A stretch of 64,000 nt of DNA from Trichoplax adhaerens (lineage: Eukaryota; Placozoa; Uniplacotomia; Trichoplacea; Trichoplacidae), in contig NW_002060953.1 of the NCBI RefSeq assembly GCF_000150275.1, positions 2,044,064 to 2,108,063 on the forward strand. Reading direction: 5' to 3'. The notes below the pieces were generated by a model. That model worked only from the letters and a program-made list of their open reading frames with translations. It was not told where the DNA came from and made no database searches. The translations under genes and the position numbers were made by a program. Positions 53,101-64,000 of the stretch are shown one piece after another. How positions within the stretch are numbered: position 1 is the stretch's first letter; every line of letters starts with the position of its first letter.

Positions 53101-56100
53101 GTCAATTTCGAAATTATGGAGAATCCCGAGGATATTCCAGGTGCACTATTTAACAGTTTTTACAATTTGTTGTGATGTAGGAGTAATTTTCTACGCGTAT
53201 TTCATGTCATGTCTATTTTATAGATGATGCCAACAGCAGGGAATATGTACAAGTGATAAACACTGAAGATAGTACATTAATAAATAAGTCGTGGCACAAA
53301 TGTAGACGAATAATTTATGTTAATACTATCCCAAATGCAAGTGGTCACTGGCCAATACCTGAGCCTTACACGAGTGAAAATGATGTAGTAAGTTTGCGAT
53401 AAATTGCATTTACTAGCTGTAAATAATCGGACTTGCTAGCGATCGTTATCATTCTAGGCGTATGCGCTTATTTTACTGGCCGAAAGAAAACATGCTTAGT
53501 ATAACTCCATCAATTTCTATTCAAAACACTTGTAGCAACCAAGATTTGCACATCCCACTATAAAATTCTCCTGCATTGACCGCGAAGCAATGATGATTGA
53601 TCGCTTGCCATTTGATAAATATGAACTAGAGCCTTCTCCACTTACTCAATACATATTGGAAAGGAAATCGCCCAACATTTGCTGGCAGGTAAATACCATT
53701 ATCATATAAAATAAATTGAAGTTAGCTAATTGCTATAGCATTGATGATCTGATTTCAAATCTGATCCATTTTGAATCCATTATAGACATTTATAGCCGGG
53801 AGTGACAGAGGCCGCAGTGCTGACCTTCCATTTGGTTATTTAAAAGCTAGCAATAAGATGAATTGCGTTAATTTGCACGTACTACCATATAATTACCCAG
53901 TTTTATTGCCATTGCTAGGTAACCATTAGTATCATTTTGATTGGTCGTTTTATTTATTGTAAAATGCCACAATATTAAACAATTTGATCACAATGTCAAT
54001 TAATAATTTTAAATGCCTTTTAGACGACCTCTTCAGAGTTCATAGATGTAAGCCTGATATGCTATGGAAAGAGAAATTTGGCAGATATGTTTTAAATATG
54101 CCATCGTATTACGGATCGGTATGCAACAAATCTGAAATGCATGATTATTAGGGCTTAGTATGATTATACACTCATAACTAGGCACAATTCATCAAAGTCT
54201 GATACTAATAATTAGCATATTTCCCTCTCAGTCCCTTAAAAGGGTAATGTTGTTAATGGGAGCCCCAATAGGCATAGTACCGGAGCATTTTGATGGCACT
54301 CTTAATTTTTCATTATCCAATATGTTGAAAAAACTTCGGACTCAGGTAAGAATATCGCCTCATTTATAAAATTGGCAGTTGCAATGATAACTTTTAAATT
54401 ATCTTAAAAAACTATTAGGCAAAAGTAGAAGCAGATCGAATGATTTGTAGTGTTGGCAAAAAGCCTAATCGCGAACAATACGTTAATAAATTGCAAAGGA
54501 GGTAAATGAAATGAAATCAACGTCTGCAATATCCTTATACTAGTTATTGAAAGTGGAATTTATTATTTTAGAACCTTACTGACCATATCGAATAAAAAGC
54601 AATCAAATTCCGATATTAATTTTAGGTTTGTAAAAATTTCCAACTGGTTGTTATTAAGTTTGGTATCATTGTTGGTCTAATGCTTTATTATAACACTTTT
54701 TTCCTAATTATAGTAAAGTAGCCGCAAGTATTTGGCCCAATAATTACATGGGCATCATCGAATCGAAGCAGGTTGATTTTTATTACTAGTAAAAGGCAGT
54801 TAACAACATTTGTGGATGTTTCCTCTTCTTATTTTTACTAAAAGTATGACTTCATTCCTATTTTAGCGACTTTCAATAGGAGAAATGTTTCGGAATCCAT
54901 ATGATATTCCAAGGTTCCATTTGCTGGAACAGCTGAAACGAATGATTGCCAATTTTTTCAACAGCAGTCTGCCAGCGAATGGAAGTGAAGGTAATGACTG
55001 TCGATTTTACGTAACCTTGGGCTACTTCACTTATCAGATGAAATGTTATCTGTTAACGGCTACGCCTAAAATATTAACTCTCGAAGAGTTTCTATTGACT
55101 ATTAGCTTGTACTAATGATTGACCTAATAATTTATTTTACTTTTCCTGATTGACTTAGAGTATCTTCATGACATACCAATAAGTCAAATGGGAAATTACC
55201 AGGAACACATGAAAAGAGTTAGTTCACAAATGCTTCGAGAAGTTGCTACCGGTCAGCAACCGCAGCGTGTTCATATTTTTGGTAATCCATTCAAGCGTGA
55301 TCAAGTAGGTGGAATGACTATTACTATGAATACTGCAATATTTTGAATTGCGACATTTGATAATGCACTTAAATCTGCACTGCTATGATAACTTATTGTA
55401 TCTTGAGATGATTCGATATTTAAATTTGCCTATCCTGTTACTGCGCAATGTTAGGACTTTGTTGTCGATGAAGCAGATGTAATGATTTCTGGTCAGTCGC
55501 CGCGTAACAAGCGACCTGGTACGCCAACTCCTAGACATTCGCCAAAGAGAATGCGTTTAGATTCTCAAGGGCATAAAGGTATACAAATTGCTTACGGACC
55601 AGCAGCATCATTCACTATTGTATTCAATCAGGCTATATTCGTAGAATGTTGAGGATGTCGAATATGCTATGATAACGGAAAGCTAAAATTGATTTACTTT
55701 ATTGATGTCATTTGGAGCAGGATCATCTAGCCAACGGCATAAATCAGGGGATGTTTCTACTTTAAATTCCAACAAGGATGAAAATAAGCCATCTTCATTG
55801 TCCACTCGAAGACTCTCTTTAATAGAAGAATCGGATGATATGGAGATCACCATAGGCTCTCCATCAAGTGATAACAGTATGGATTCTGAAGCAAGTGGAA
55901 CCTCTGAAGATGAATCCATGACGCTTGAGGACAGGTTTACCACGTTGTGGCAGAATCACGATCATAATAAATCGCTAAAGAAAAGCATTGTCAGCTATAT
56001 CAGAAACCACAGCAAGAGTATGTTCTTTGCGCATGATTAATTTATCCTTGATCAAGTAAAATCTCGTCCTTTCACTAACTGTTTATCCATTTTAATCAAT

Positions 56101-56265
56101 TTTATAGCCGATAAAGAAATATTTAAGCTCTTGGAAAAAGTGAAAGGAACTGAAGATGATCAAGTCATATTTCTGAAAACCTTACTCTATGAGGTCAACT
56201 TTTTACGGAAGAATTCAATTACAACTCAACTGAGGAAAAAATTAGAATCAATCAATATGGAGTGA
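50177..56265 (+). CDS. INTS6: Integrator complex subunit 6
   Basis: Seventeen exons join in phase to 795 residues: 50177-50284, 52059-52136, 52281-52520, 52714-52903, 53018-53140, 53224-53387, 53536-53688, 53786-53918, 54024-54118, 54232-54345, 54419-54501, 54714-54771, 54867-54990, 55159-55304, 55455-55578, 55721-56017 and 56108-56265. The N-terminal VWA domain has the metal site LDTSASM and continues YLDITKGAVEYFLK, RDPACRTDKCMLITTDDPP and EPAVIITLTDGCKL. Further hallmarks are LPFDKYELEPSPLTQYILER, LPYNYPVLLPLL, FRNPYDIPRFHLLEQLKRM and HIFGNPFKRDQ. An acidic disordered stretch precedes the conserved C-terminal helical domain (DQVIFLKTLLYEVNFLR). Integrator cleaves nascent snRNAs and attenuates RNA polymerase II; INTS6 helps recruit PP2A to it. 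The protein is shorter than vertebrate forms mainly in the disordered region. The first intron, 1.77 kb, holds two repeat families. Confidence 0.97.
50751..51190. repeat. Three-copy tandem repeat, unit 145 bp, in INTS6 intron 1
   Basis: The word CAGATTCAAATCATGATGTG or a variant recurs at 50896, 51041 and 51186. Between these lie shared blocks CAACAAGTTAGAACGTT, TTCCCAATAAAATAACTTGG and ACTACATAATTCAG. The copies are close to each other. A partial, more diverged copy begins near 50703. Confidence 0.9.
51600..52020. repeat. Two-copy direct repeat in INTS6 intron 1
   Basis: Copies at about 51600-51780 and 51843-52015 share TTTAATGAATT..ATTGAAT, CAATAAAATAGTT.TGATA, GGTAGGCAAGCGAGATGA and CAT CGCTT..TGGAACC-type blocks in the same order, about 243 bp apart. 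Confidence 0.85.
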
Positions 56266-57456
56266 TCTTAGCATTTTTTTCGTTGTCGTTGAGGCAATTG
56301 ACTGCTGGCTGTAAATAACATACTATTATTTCTACAATTTTTTAAGTTTTCAATACATTAGGTCTTTCTGCTTAATGTGTAAAAATGTGGTAGTAAATCC
56401 ATTGTATAAATGAGTTTCTCTGATCCTACAGAGATTGTTATACGAAGCTAACAGAGTTTCCTCATATCCAAATCGAAGTAATTTAGATATTCACCGTCAG
56501 CCATTGATGCATTATCGCAAATATTTAAGCGATTCTACACTCTGTTCGTTAACAAGATTTCTAAATAATATTTTTGCATGGCTACAACTAGGAAATGTCT
56601 CATTGGATTTCTGACTGTTTTATTGTATATACTTTTGTCATTTAAAAAACAAGTAATGTGATTATTGTTTGTCAAAGCCAAATCACGGCAAACGCTGTAC
56701 TGTATTAAAGTCATTCGAGAATACCTATTAAACGGAAATAACTCTTAAAGCATAATCTCGAAATACACAATATGGTGGTCGATTGACCGTTCATAAAGAA
56801 TACAGTATAATGATTTACAATACAAATCATTTTCACAACGCAAATTACTCGATCGTTATTATAGCGATTAATATTGAAGCAACGTTAAAAGCAAAATTGT
56901 ACATCATTGATGAAAAAATATGCAAAACAGTAATTTCTTTGTATCGTATATTATATACAATAATGATACGAGCACAGAGTAGTAAAGAAAGCATGTTCGA
57001 ATGGGCTTGTTCTACTGGACGTTTTAATACTCGTAGTTTTATGAATACTGTACTGTAGGAAATAACAGCATAAGGATACAGAATGAAATTTACATAGGAT
57101 GATCCATACGCCATCACTAAAATGGAGCCATTTGTTTCATTCAAGCCGCGTAGTCATTAAATACTTTTATAGGTAGTGTTGCAGTACACTTGCTAAGGAA
57201 GGAGCCTTTCCAAACCCAATTCTCATCATTGGTCATCCAAATCATGATGTCGGTTGTGAAAGCGTTGACAAAGCACAACGACTCGTATCATTTTAATGAT
57301 GGAAAATCTAGCAAGATCTACTTCGAAGCCGTGCAATATACACTGCTTACAACTGAAAAAGCAGAATTCATTTACAAAATATCAGTTTAATATAAACCAC
57401 TAATTTATAATCTATACAGCCAGGACGATTTCTTGGCAATCCATAATGAATATGAA
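56266..57456. other. Intergenic between convergent INTS6 and the 152-aa membrane protein
   Basis: It includes the 3' region of both genes. Open frames at 56.8-57.1 kb occur on both strands with AT-driven composition. The minus-strand one has a faint resemblance to the last helix of a rhodopsin-like receptor but no supporting context. Confidence 0.45.
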
Positions 57457-57915
57457 TTAAGGTTGAATAATAGCTGTCTTGGAATCTTTCAAATCTTGCA
57501 CATTGTCTTCACGGTTTTTGGCAATAGCATCACTTATATTGATCCAACGATAGAAGAAGAGGCCATCTACAATCCATTTGATGACTAAATAAGCCAAAAA
57601 GATCAAGTGAATGATGTAAAAGGCAACATAATCGGCTCTTTGTTCATGAAATAAGCAATGGACTGACATGGATTCGCCACCAGAACAGGGAATGTACCAA
57701 GGTTGCATAGTTTGACGAAAAATAAAGAAACAAACGATTGAAAACCAATAAGCCACAATATGACACCAGATTGCCCTTTTGGAGAATTTACCATAATATC
57801 GATTATTATTCAGGATACCAGGTATAAAGTTTAACCAGTGTAGGCCATGAAAGAAGCCAACTGCAAGCCAAATCAAATAGGGATACATTACTCTCTTGCT
57901 GAAAAAGTCAGCCAT
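57457..57915 (-). CDS. Single-exon multi-pass membrane protein, 152 aa
   Basis: One uninterrupted frame runs from ATG at 57915 (MADFFSKRVMYPYLIWLAVG) to a stop at 57457 (DSKTAIIQP). Three or four hydrophobic segments are visible: residues about 10-32 (YLIWLAVGFFHGLHWLNFIP), 49-68 (WCHIVAYWFSIVCFFIF) and 97-125 (YIIHLIFLAYLVIKWIVDGL). A charged C-terminal tail (AKNREDNVQDLKDSK) follows. The YLIWLAVGFFHGLHWL and KWIVDGLFF segments recall the two helices of TM2-domain proteins, but the spacing is much larger than in that family, so the match is weak. It is likely a plasma- or endomembrane protein. It lacks introns, unlike every other confident gene here. Confidence 0.7.
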   Translation of the reverse strand: MADFFSKRVMYPYLIWLAVGFFHGLHWLNFIPGILNNNRYYGKFSKRAIWCHIVAYWFSIVCFFIFRQTMQPWYIPCSGGESMSVHCLFHEQRADYVAFYIIHLIFLAYLVIKWIVDGLFFYRWINISDAIAKNREDNVQDLKDSKTAIIQP

Positions 57916-58533
57916 CGTTCTATCTGCTTGTTTGGACGATGAAATTCGCTAATTCGAATCAATAATAAGGCTAAACTTGATCGTTAGAGATATGAAACAG
58001 AGGACTACGATAACGATTGGATAGCTAATCAAGATAGAAACCTCCGATGGCTACTATAAGGCAAAAAAATGAATCAACTACTCGATCAATGGAGAATTAA
58101 CCTTGCAAAAGTTGTTGTTTTCGTCTTGAATTTTCTTGACAATGTCGTCAGCTCCTACAACGACGAAAAATAAGCGAGAGTGGCTGTGGGCTGTAGTCAG
58201 AACCTGTTACTTTAGACACTGGTATGGGTTAGTGGACGATCATACCCAGCTGTGCCAGTGCGCATGAGTGACAAGGAACATTCCGCTGAAAGCCTTCCAA
58301 AGGCGGTGCTTCCCCAATTTCACGATATAAATTAACTTAAAAGCCTTTTATTCAAGCTTATGATTCCGTAGCTTACCTCTACACGACCGCACGGTAGTAT
58401 ATCGGCAGCAGGAACACGCAAGCGTCACGTGATGGAGCTGTGACGTGTTACCTCTCCTGTACCTCTACTGTACACTGACAGCCTACTTTCCAACGATACT
58501 GTTACTACTTTACTATACCACTGACTGCGTTAC
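57916..58533. other. Spacer with a moderately GC-rich patch
   Basis: It probably contains the promoter of the 152-aa gene. The part at 58.15-58.5 kb is richer in G and C than its surroundings. No gene or RNA structure could be assigned. Confidence 0.4.
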
Positions 58534-59110
58534 TACCTTATAATCGACGGACTAAAAGTCTGAAATAGGAAAATCATCCTAAACCATCGACAGGTGTCAT
58601 GGATATTGGAATATAGCTTGCCATCGCCATTTCATGCCTCTTTTCCACGGATGGGGTAGTGGAATCCCGTAGGAAAATGAGATAGAAATGACTAGGCTAT
58701 ATATCCAACGCAGGATTAACATAAAAGCAAACTATCCTACCCCTAGTCTACTACCTTATAATCGACGTACTGAAAATCTAAAATAGGAAAATCATCCTAA
58801 ACCATCGACAGGTGTCATGGATATTGGAATATAGCTTGCTATCGCCATTTCATGCCTCTTTTCCACGGATGGGGTAGTGGAATCCCGTAGGAAAATGAGA
58901 TAGAAATGACTAGGCTATATATCCAACGCAGGATTAACATAGAAGCAAACTATCCTACCCCTAGTCTAGTAGTATCCTTGATACCATCATTGCCATAGTG
59001 ACGTATTGCTAGACACTTTCATTGATTGGGGTAGGACACACTTCATGGCCATATTCAGATGCATTAGGGAAATCCCTTGAAAAAGTGAGACAGGAATAAC
59101 GAGACGATAC
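58534..59110. repeat. Two near-identical 218-bp tandem copies plus a decayed third
   Basis: Copies begin with TACCTTATAATCGACG at 58534 and 58752 and differ at only a handful of positions, mostly in the first 35 bases. They share CATCGACAGGTGTCATGGAT, GGATGGGGTAGTGGAATCCC and CAAACTATCCTACCCCTAGT. The following stretch (about 58970-59110) retains only parts, such as GATTGGGGTAG and GGGAAATCCCTTGAAAAAGTG, and looks like an older copy. Confidence 0.93.
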
Positions 59111-59215
59111 TATTTAAAACAGAATAACCATACAATAATGATAAGTACACTTTTCGCGTGTAAAATGGTGCTGCGGGTTTCATAAATGCCGTAGGGAGAA
59201 GTTTATACCCGTAGC

Positions 59216-59449
59216 ATGACCCTATCCGTCATTGCTGAGCGGTATGGGATTGCGAGGCAATTTATTGTTGAAATTGTACTATTTTATGGTCTATACCAAA
59301 TCATCAACATCATTATGACTCCCATAAGGCTGTTTATGCTTACAAAAATTGTATTAACGATATATCCGTGTAAGATCTCTCTTACTTTACTTCACTCATA
59401 TTTGATCAATTTGAAAGAATTAGCAAAACACTATCTCATCTCACAATAA
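59216..59449 (+). CDS. Weak open frame, 77 codons
   Basis: The ATG-initiated frame reads MTLSVIAERYGIARQFIVEI, then a hydrophobic stretch, ending LKELAKHYLISQ. Composition is possible for a small protein. There is no recognisable family, neighbouring exon or splice context, so chance is about as likely. Confidence 0.15.
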   Translation: MTLSVIAERYGIARQFIVEIVLFYGLYQIINIIMTPIRLFMLTKIVLTIYPCKISLTLLHSYLINLKELAKHYLISQ

Positions 59450-62400
59450 ATTACTTTTACCTTCTCTACTTATAACTAGAATATTACTTAGCTAGTTAAT
59501 ACTGAAGAAATCTTAAAATTGACGCGGCACGACATTCCTCAAATTGTTATTTGTCAACATGTTTATCTTTGGTAATTCATTTAGCTCACCTTGCTTATCC
59601 TGCAGGTAGACTTCAACTACTAATTGCTAATCAGAGGCAAATTTGCATCATCAGGCTGAAGTAAGATTATACAATATTGTGAGGGAGAACCAACAACAGT
59701 TTAGAGAGTTTCTTTCGTATAATATACTAGATGATAACCCGATTCAAGATTAAGAAAAGTCGTTCTCTACTCAATACGAAAATATCAGTCGTAACTATTG
59801 AGTCCGTTAGCAAGAGTAAGTTTGTAATAGTAATATACAAGTAGATAGAGTGCAAGTTTATTAATTACAATCATGGTCGATTACATTTGAGTCTTTGGTA
59901 TCGCGCAACATACACAAGACTCAGGAATGAATCTTCACTTCTTGCTTCAATATTCAAATTAAAACTAATAAAGAGAAATTCATAAATTAAATCATGGATG
60001 CTCCTGATAATACACAATTTGTGATTATTAAACTGGAGAATTAATGAATCTTAATCTGTAATATCTCTAACAATCGCCTCCAATATATTCATCCGTTATC
60101 GTTTAAGAGTTGCAAAGTGGTCAAAATTATGTAAGTATGTAATGTACACTGTACAGTACTAAACAATAAATTCTTGCCATTATGTGAAGAAATAGATTAG
60201 TAATCATCTGTAGTACTGTAACCTTTTTTATTGTTTTTGCTATATTTTAAATAGGCATATCAATAAGAATGGAATAGAAAATCTTGATTTCTTAAAACTA
60301 ATACCAAGCCTGGAAAAAATGTGAGTTTGTCCTAAGATCCTATCTATAACTTTTTTCTATGGAAGCTCAGAATGATAATATTGATTTTCTTAATAATAAA
60401 TAGTTAGCGCATATATGCAAGCGTTAAATTGATCATACACCAGTAGCAATCATACAGCGTAGCTTCATGACTACTTGTACTTAGATAATTAGATAATTCA
60501 TTAACTGTATAATTTGCATCTATCCAAGCTTGAACTTAATAGCATAGCAAAATAGCGAATCATCATCACTTATAGATATCTCTCTATGGTAAAGAACTAA
60601 GGCAGTACTGAAGCTGTTAGGTATATGTTAATATATAGTGGCTAATTATTAAATAACTAATCCCTCTTGTTACTCCAACTATTCTAAATTAGCCATGCAT
60701 TATCCTAATGGAAGGAAAAAAATGTTATGCTTTAGTAAATCAATACCATCGCACGATATATATTTGGTCTATTCAGATTAAATAGATCTTTTTTCCTGAT
60801 TTATCAATGCTCTATTTTTTTATTTTGATTTGTAACTTCAAGTTCCATCTCAAAATCTTAAAAATAATCCATCACAGTTGTAAATATACCGCTAGCGTAT
60901 TATCCTATTTTGAAATGTAAACTTTTGTAGCGTTAAAATTGATTGAAAATTGTGGATTAAGGGAGCTAAAATTGAGAAGAATTGAGTAATCAATATCAGA
61001 AATGCTACACAGTACTATAACACCAAGAAATCCACTACAGCGTTTATGCCATCAAAACTCAGTGATAACTGCTTAATATGAAATATTATTACCCACAAAA
61101 TCTATTCAAAACTTCTCACAAGCTACATTTAGATTGCTCCGAATACTTTCTGGTAAGCTTTATTACGGTGCCTTATTGAATATATAAAAACATGAAGAGT
61201 ACCATAATCATTTAAATGATTTTATAATATCATGATAATCTCTATTTAAGAGAAGCCTATCGATATTTTGCGTTGTGATATGATTGTTGTCATGACTTGG
61301 TAGTTTTACAGTGGTGTTACGTTTTTTGTAACAGGAAGATTAGTTAGAAACCTCCAGACGAGTTCAGTATAGGTATAGCATAGAACTCAATCTTTATTGG
61401 TCGTAGTGTATAATCTTACTCGTATCTTGTCCCTGGTACTTAGTTCTCCCCTAGCTTATTAACATGCGTATCATTATATACGTATACTTCGTTTTAAATA
61501 CGATTCCAATAACGTACCAAACCGATATCTAGATAACTCGTGCAGCATTTAGTAACAACCGTATTTTCGGTGATATAGTATAACAAATACAAAATCATAA
61601 CGTAGTGTTGAGTCACTATTGAGCTCATAGCAAAAATTAATACGTAAGAATATTTTTGTATATAGACCTAAATAAAGTTCTAATTTACTACGAATTTAAA
61701 AATTTTATGATCGGTTATACACCGCTTTAACAGATTGTAATGATTTCAGCTAATTACTGTAGTTATGTGTTGAAAATGTTATAGTACCGTAAAGTAAAGA
61801 CTGCGCAACGAAGAATAGTTTGTTAAGTTGTTGATTTTCTTCACAACTACAGTCTGTCAAGTTACATTAATATTGCACTATAGTTAACTAGTTAATATTA
61901 GTTATCAAGAATTTTCTAATACAGCAATTAACAGTCATCTATTAGCAGTATTATATATGATAGCAATATTTATTCTTAGAAACCTCACAGTATACAATAT
62001 AGCTATCAATACAGTCAAATGTGAGATGTAGCACTAGAGTTATTGCGGTACCTATTCATCTACTAACTGACAATTTGGCCCGAATACGATAAAAATAAAT
62101 TCTTTTATACGTTGTCTATGTGCGATCAGAGTATACAGTCTCTATACTATGGGTCAACACTTTTTTAAAGCTGTAAGGGCCCTCAATAATTAATTGAACT
62201 GTTATAGGGAGTAGCTCTTTCCAATTAAGCTCTCTTAATTTGCTTATAACTAATTCAACACTATTTGGACGTTTGTTATCGAAAATAATATAATAATTTA
62301 CTTCTTTACTTATTAATTTAATTAGTAATTCCATGCATACATCTTTTTACTTTCGTTAAACTTCCGCATTCTCTCTCTTTGTTATCATGTTATCAATTGG

Positions 62401-63602
62401 TCGCATTTCTTATTCAACTACCACTATTAAATCTTTCAGACTGAAACTCAACATAAAGTACTCATATTATTCACTTCATTGTGTCCTAACTACCTTTTAA
62501 AAACTTACTGTACTATGAGAGATTACAGTAGTCGTCAATAAATTATTGAAATATATTTCTTTCAGATAAGACTCTTTTGCGAATAGCTTAAGCTTACCGT
62601 ACAGGTACACTTTACGCATATTCAAGCGCTACTTTAAACTAGATATCGCACACTATTATGATGTCTACTAATATATAGTATGTATGCTTAGCTAACAATC
62701 ACACAAAATGCAGCGTTAAAAGATTAGTCTTGAAACTATCTAACAAAGATCTAATATCGTGGAGTTACCAGGCCGTAAAAATCAAATTAGAGAAATAATG
62801 TGATAATTTGCTTTTATCATCATTAGTATATTTAAAATTTATCGTATATTGAATCTTGAATAAGAGCCAGTAATCTATTTGTATTGCATTGCACATCAAA
62901 GAATTACGTCTCATTATTTGAGTACAATAGTCCTTCAGATATATACTTTTAATTCTACTAAAAGCAATTCTCTAATGCACAAGAATAACTAAATGATTTC
63001 AGAATAAACATTTAATGCAAATCTCATCGAAACAACTGCTCTTCTAATAGATATTTAGGTGGAAAATATCCTGAAATTTTAAACAGAATAGAAGTGAGAG
63101 AAAGTGCGAAATTATTTCGCTACTTAAGGTTATATAGCCTCTTTTTAAGTGCACTAGCACAAGCTCAAAATTAATAGTTATTCTCTTGTTGTAAAACTAT
63201 ATCCTCAAAGACCTATTTCATTCCTCTTGTATAATGTAAAAACTGGAACCTGTTGGAACATTTATTGAAGCCACCGTCACAGCATGTTTATTCAGTATGA
63301 ATTACAAATAGAATTAAGCTCCAATCATTACGCATAACCTAGGCTATTATACCGAGCTCAAACCGAACAAGTAGAATTTAGCATAATAATGATTAGTGAA
63401 TAATAATTGTCAAGAAACAGACCTATAAAAGAGGAAGAAAACGTGATTGGAATGTATAACGAAAACAGACGCCCGAAAACTAGTTCAGAATCGGCCCATC
63501 TTTCTAGATTCGTCCTCGTAGCCCAGTAGGATAGATTAATCTTTCAACTATTTTGGTTATTGCTTCTTGTACACTTGGATATACACGTTGCTAGTTTTTT
63601 GC
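59450..63602. other. Long AT-rich non-coding stretch
   Basis: About 4.1 kb with no convincing exon. One minus-strand ATG frame at 62334-62116 (MELLIKLISKEVNYYIIFD, KLRELNWKELLPITVQLIIE) has helix-like composition and might be an isolated exon, but no partner was found. Confidence 0.5.
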
Positions 63603-64000
63603 ATGATGCACTCTAACATCTTCAAGGACCGTCCCAAATCGAAGGAAGTTCTTAAAGCCGTATTTGATAATCGTCAGCTTAGCAATTATTTTCTTTCTTT
63701 CATCTTTTACTTTCTGAAGCATTTATTACAAGTAACTGGGTTGAGTCCTTTTAAAAACAGCATTAAAGAGCATCAATCTCGTCTCATTTTTTATAACCAT
63801 ATAGCTCGATTGTTATGGTGCCAATCGAAAGCAGTATCTATTGCCTATACTGGTCAATCAAAATTGAAAGTGTGTTATAAAAACTTACCGTCAAAAAAAA
63901 ATTTCTTATAGATGAATTTCCGTCACCCCTTAGTGTACAATATAGACTATGTGTTGGTCATGATTTAAATGAACAACAAACCTTGGCGCGCGGTTGCAAA
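63603..64000 (+). CDS. 5' part of an unrecognised gene, apparent frameshift in an A-run, runs off the window
   Basis: From ATG at 63603 the frame reads MMHSNIFKDRPKSKEVLKAV, FDNRQLSNYFLSFIFYFLKH and continues to a TAG at 63909. Just before this stop is a run of nine A (63893-63901). Shifting by one base there gives a further open frame to the window edge (FLIDEFPSPLSVQYRLCVGH, DLNEQQTLARGCK) with clearly protein-like composition. A homopolymer length error, a polymorphism or a true pseudogene could explain this. The family is not recognised. Confidence 0.5.

Noticed and set aside
56845-57144. Minus-strand 99-codon frame with a stretch (SYVNFILYPYAV) recalling helix 7 of a rhodopsin-like receptor
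   Set aside because: The NPxxY motif is not actually present, no other helices lie upstream and the opposite strand is also open; composition alone explains it.

Overview
The window looks like nuclear DNA of an early-branching animal, most likely a placozoan (Trichoplax/Hoilungia-like). It is AT-rich and intron-dense, with mostly short GT-AG introns. It carries animal-type proteins: cyclin C, a SEPT2-group septin, Integrator subunit 6, an APAF1-type NB-ARC/WD40 protein and an Fn3-like membrane receptor. The organism call is inference; the gene calls rest on exon-by-exon translation with matching splice phases.

Layout. 1-3.7 kb: AT-rich, no gene, but a decayed copy of a leader exon near 1.98 kb. 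3.7-10.3 kb (+): type I membrane protein with at least five Fn3-like modules. 12.5-14.35 kb (-): 304-aa leucine-rich-repeat protein. 14.45-15.83 kb (-): unrecognised 307-aa protein. 15.8-19.7 kb: nothing coding seen. 19.76-20.56 kb (-): wreck of an NB-ARC/WD40 paralogue with frameshifts. 23.8-32.36 kb (-): large gene with an N-terminal death domain, an NB-ARC ATPase and a long WD40 array, interrupted by a 50-base assembly gap. 32.8-36.7 kb: nothing coding seen.

36.74-39.5 kb (+): complete cyclin C. 40.65-42.8 kb (-): septin, complete except for the first coding exon. 42.99-44.11 kb: six copies of a 189-bp repeat. 44.94-46.85 kb (+): mitochondrial-type single-domain rhodanese whose second intron is a minisatellite. 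47.5-49.5 kb: long array of a unit of about 93 bp. 50.18-56.27 kb (+): complete INTS6. 57.46-57.92 kb (-): single-exon membrane protein of 152 aa. 58.5-59.1 kb: 218-bp duplication. 59.5-63.5 kb: AT-rich, nothing convincing. 63.6 kb to the end (+): start of an unrecognised gene with an apparent frameshift in an A-run.

There is no operon logic here. Cyclin C (Mediator kinase module) and INTS6 (Integrator) are both RNA polymerase II regulators but are separated by unrelated genes. The most notable parts are the death-domain NB-ARC/WD40 locus with decayed relatives beside it, the modular receptor with cytokine-receptor-like features, and the concentration of unrelated tandem repeats between 37 and 59 kb, several of them inside introns.
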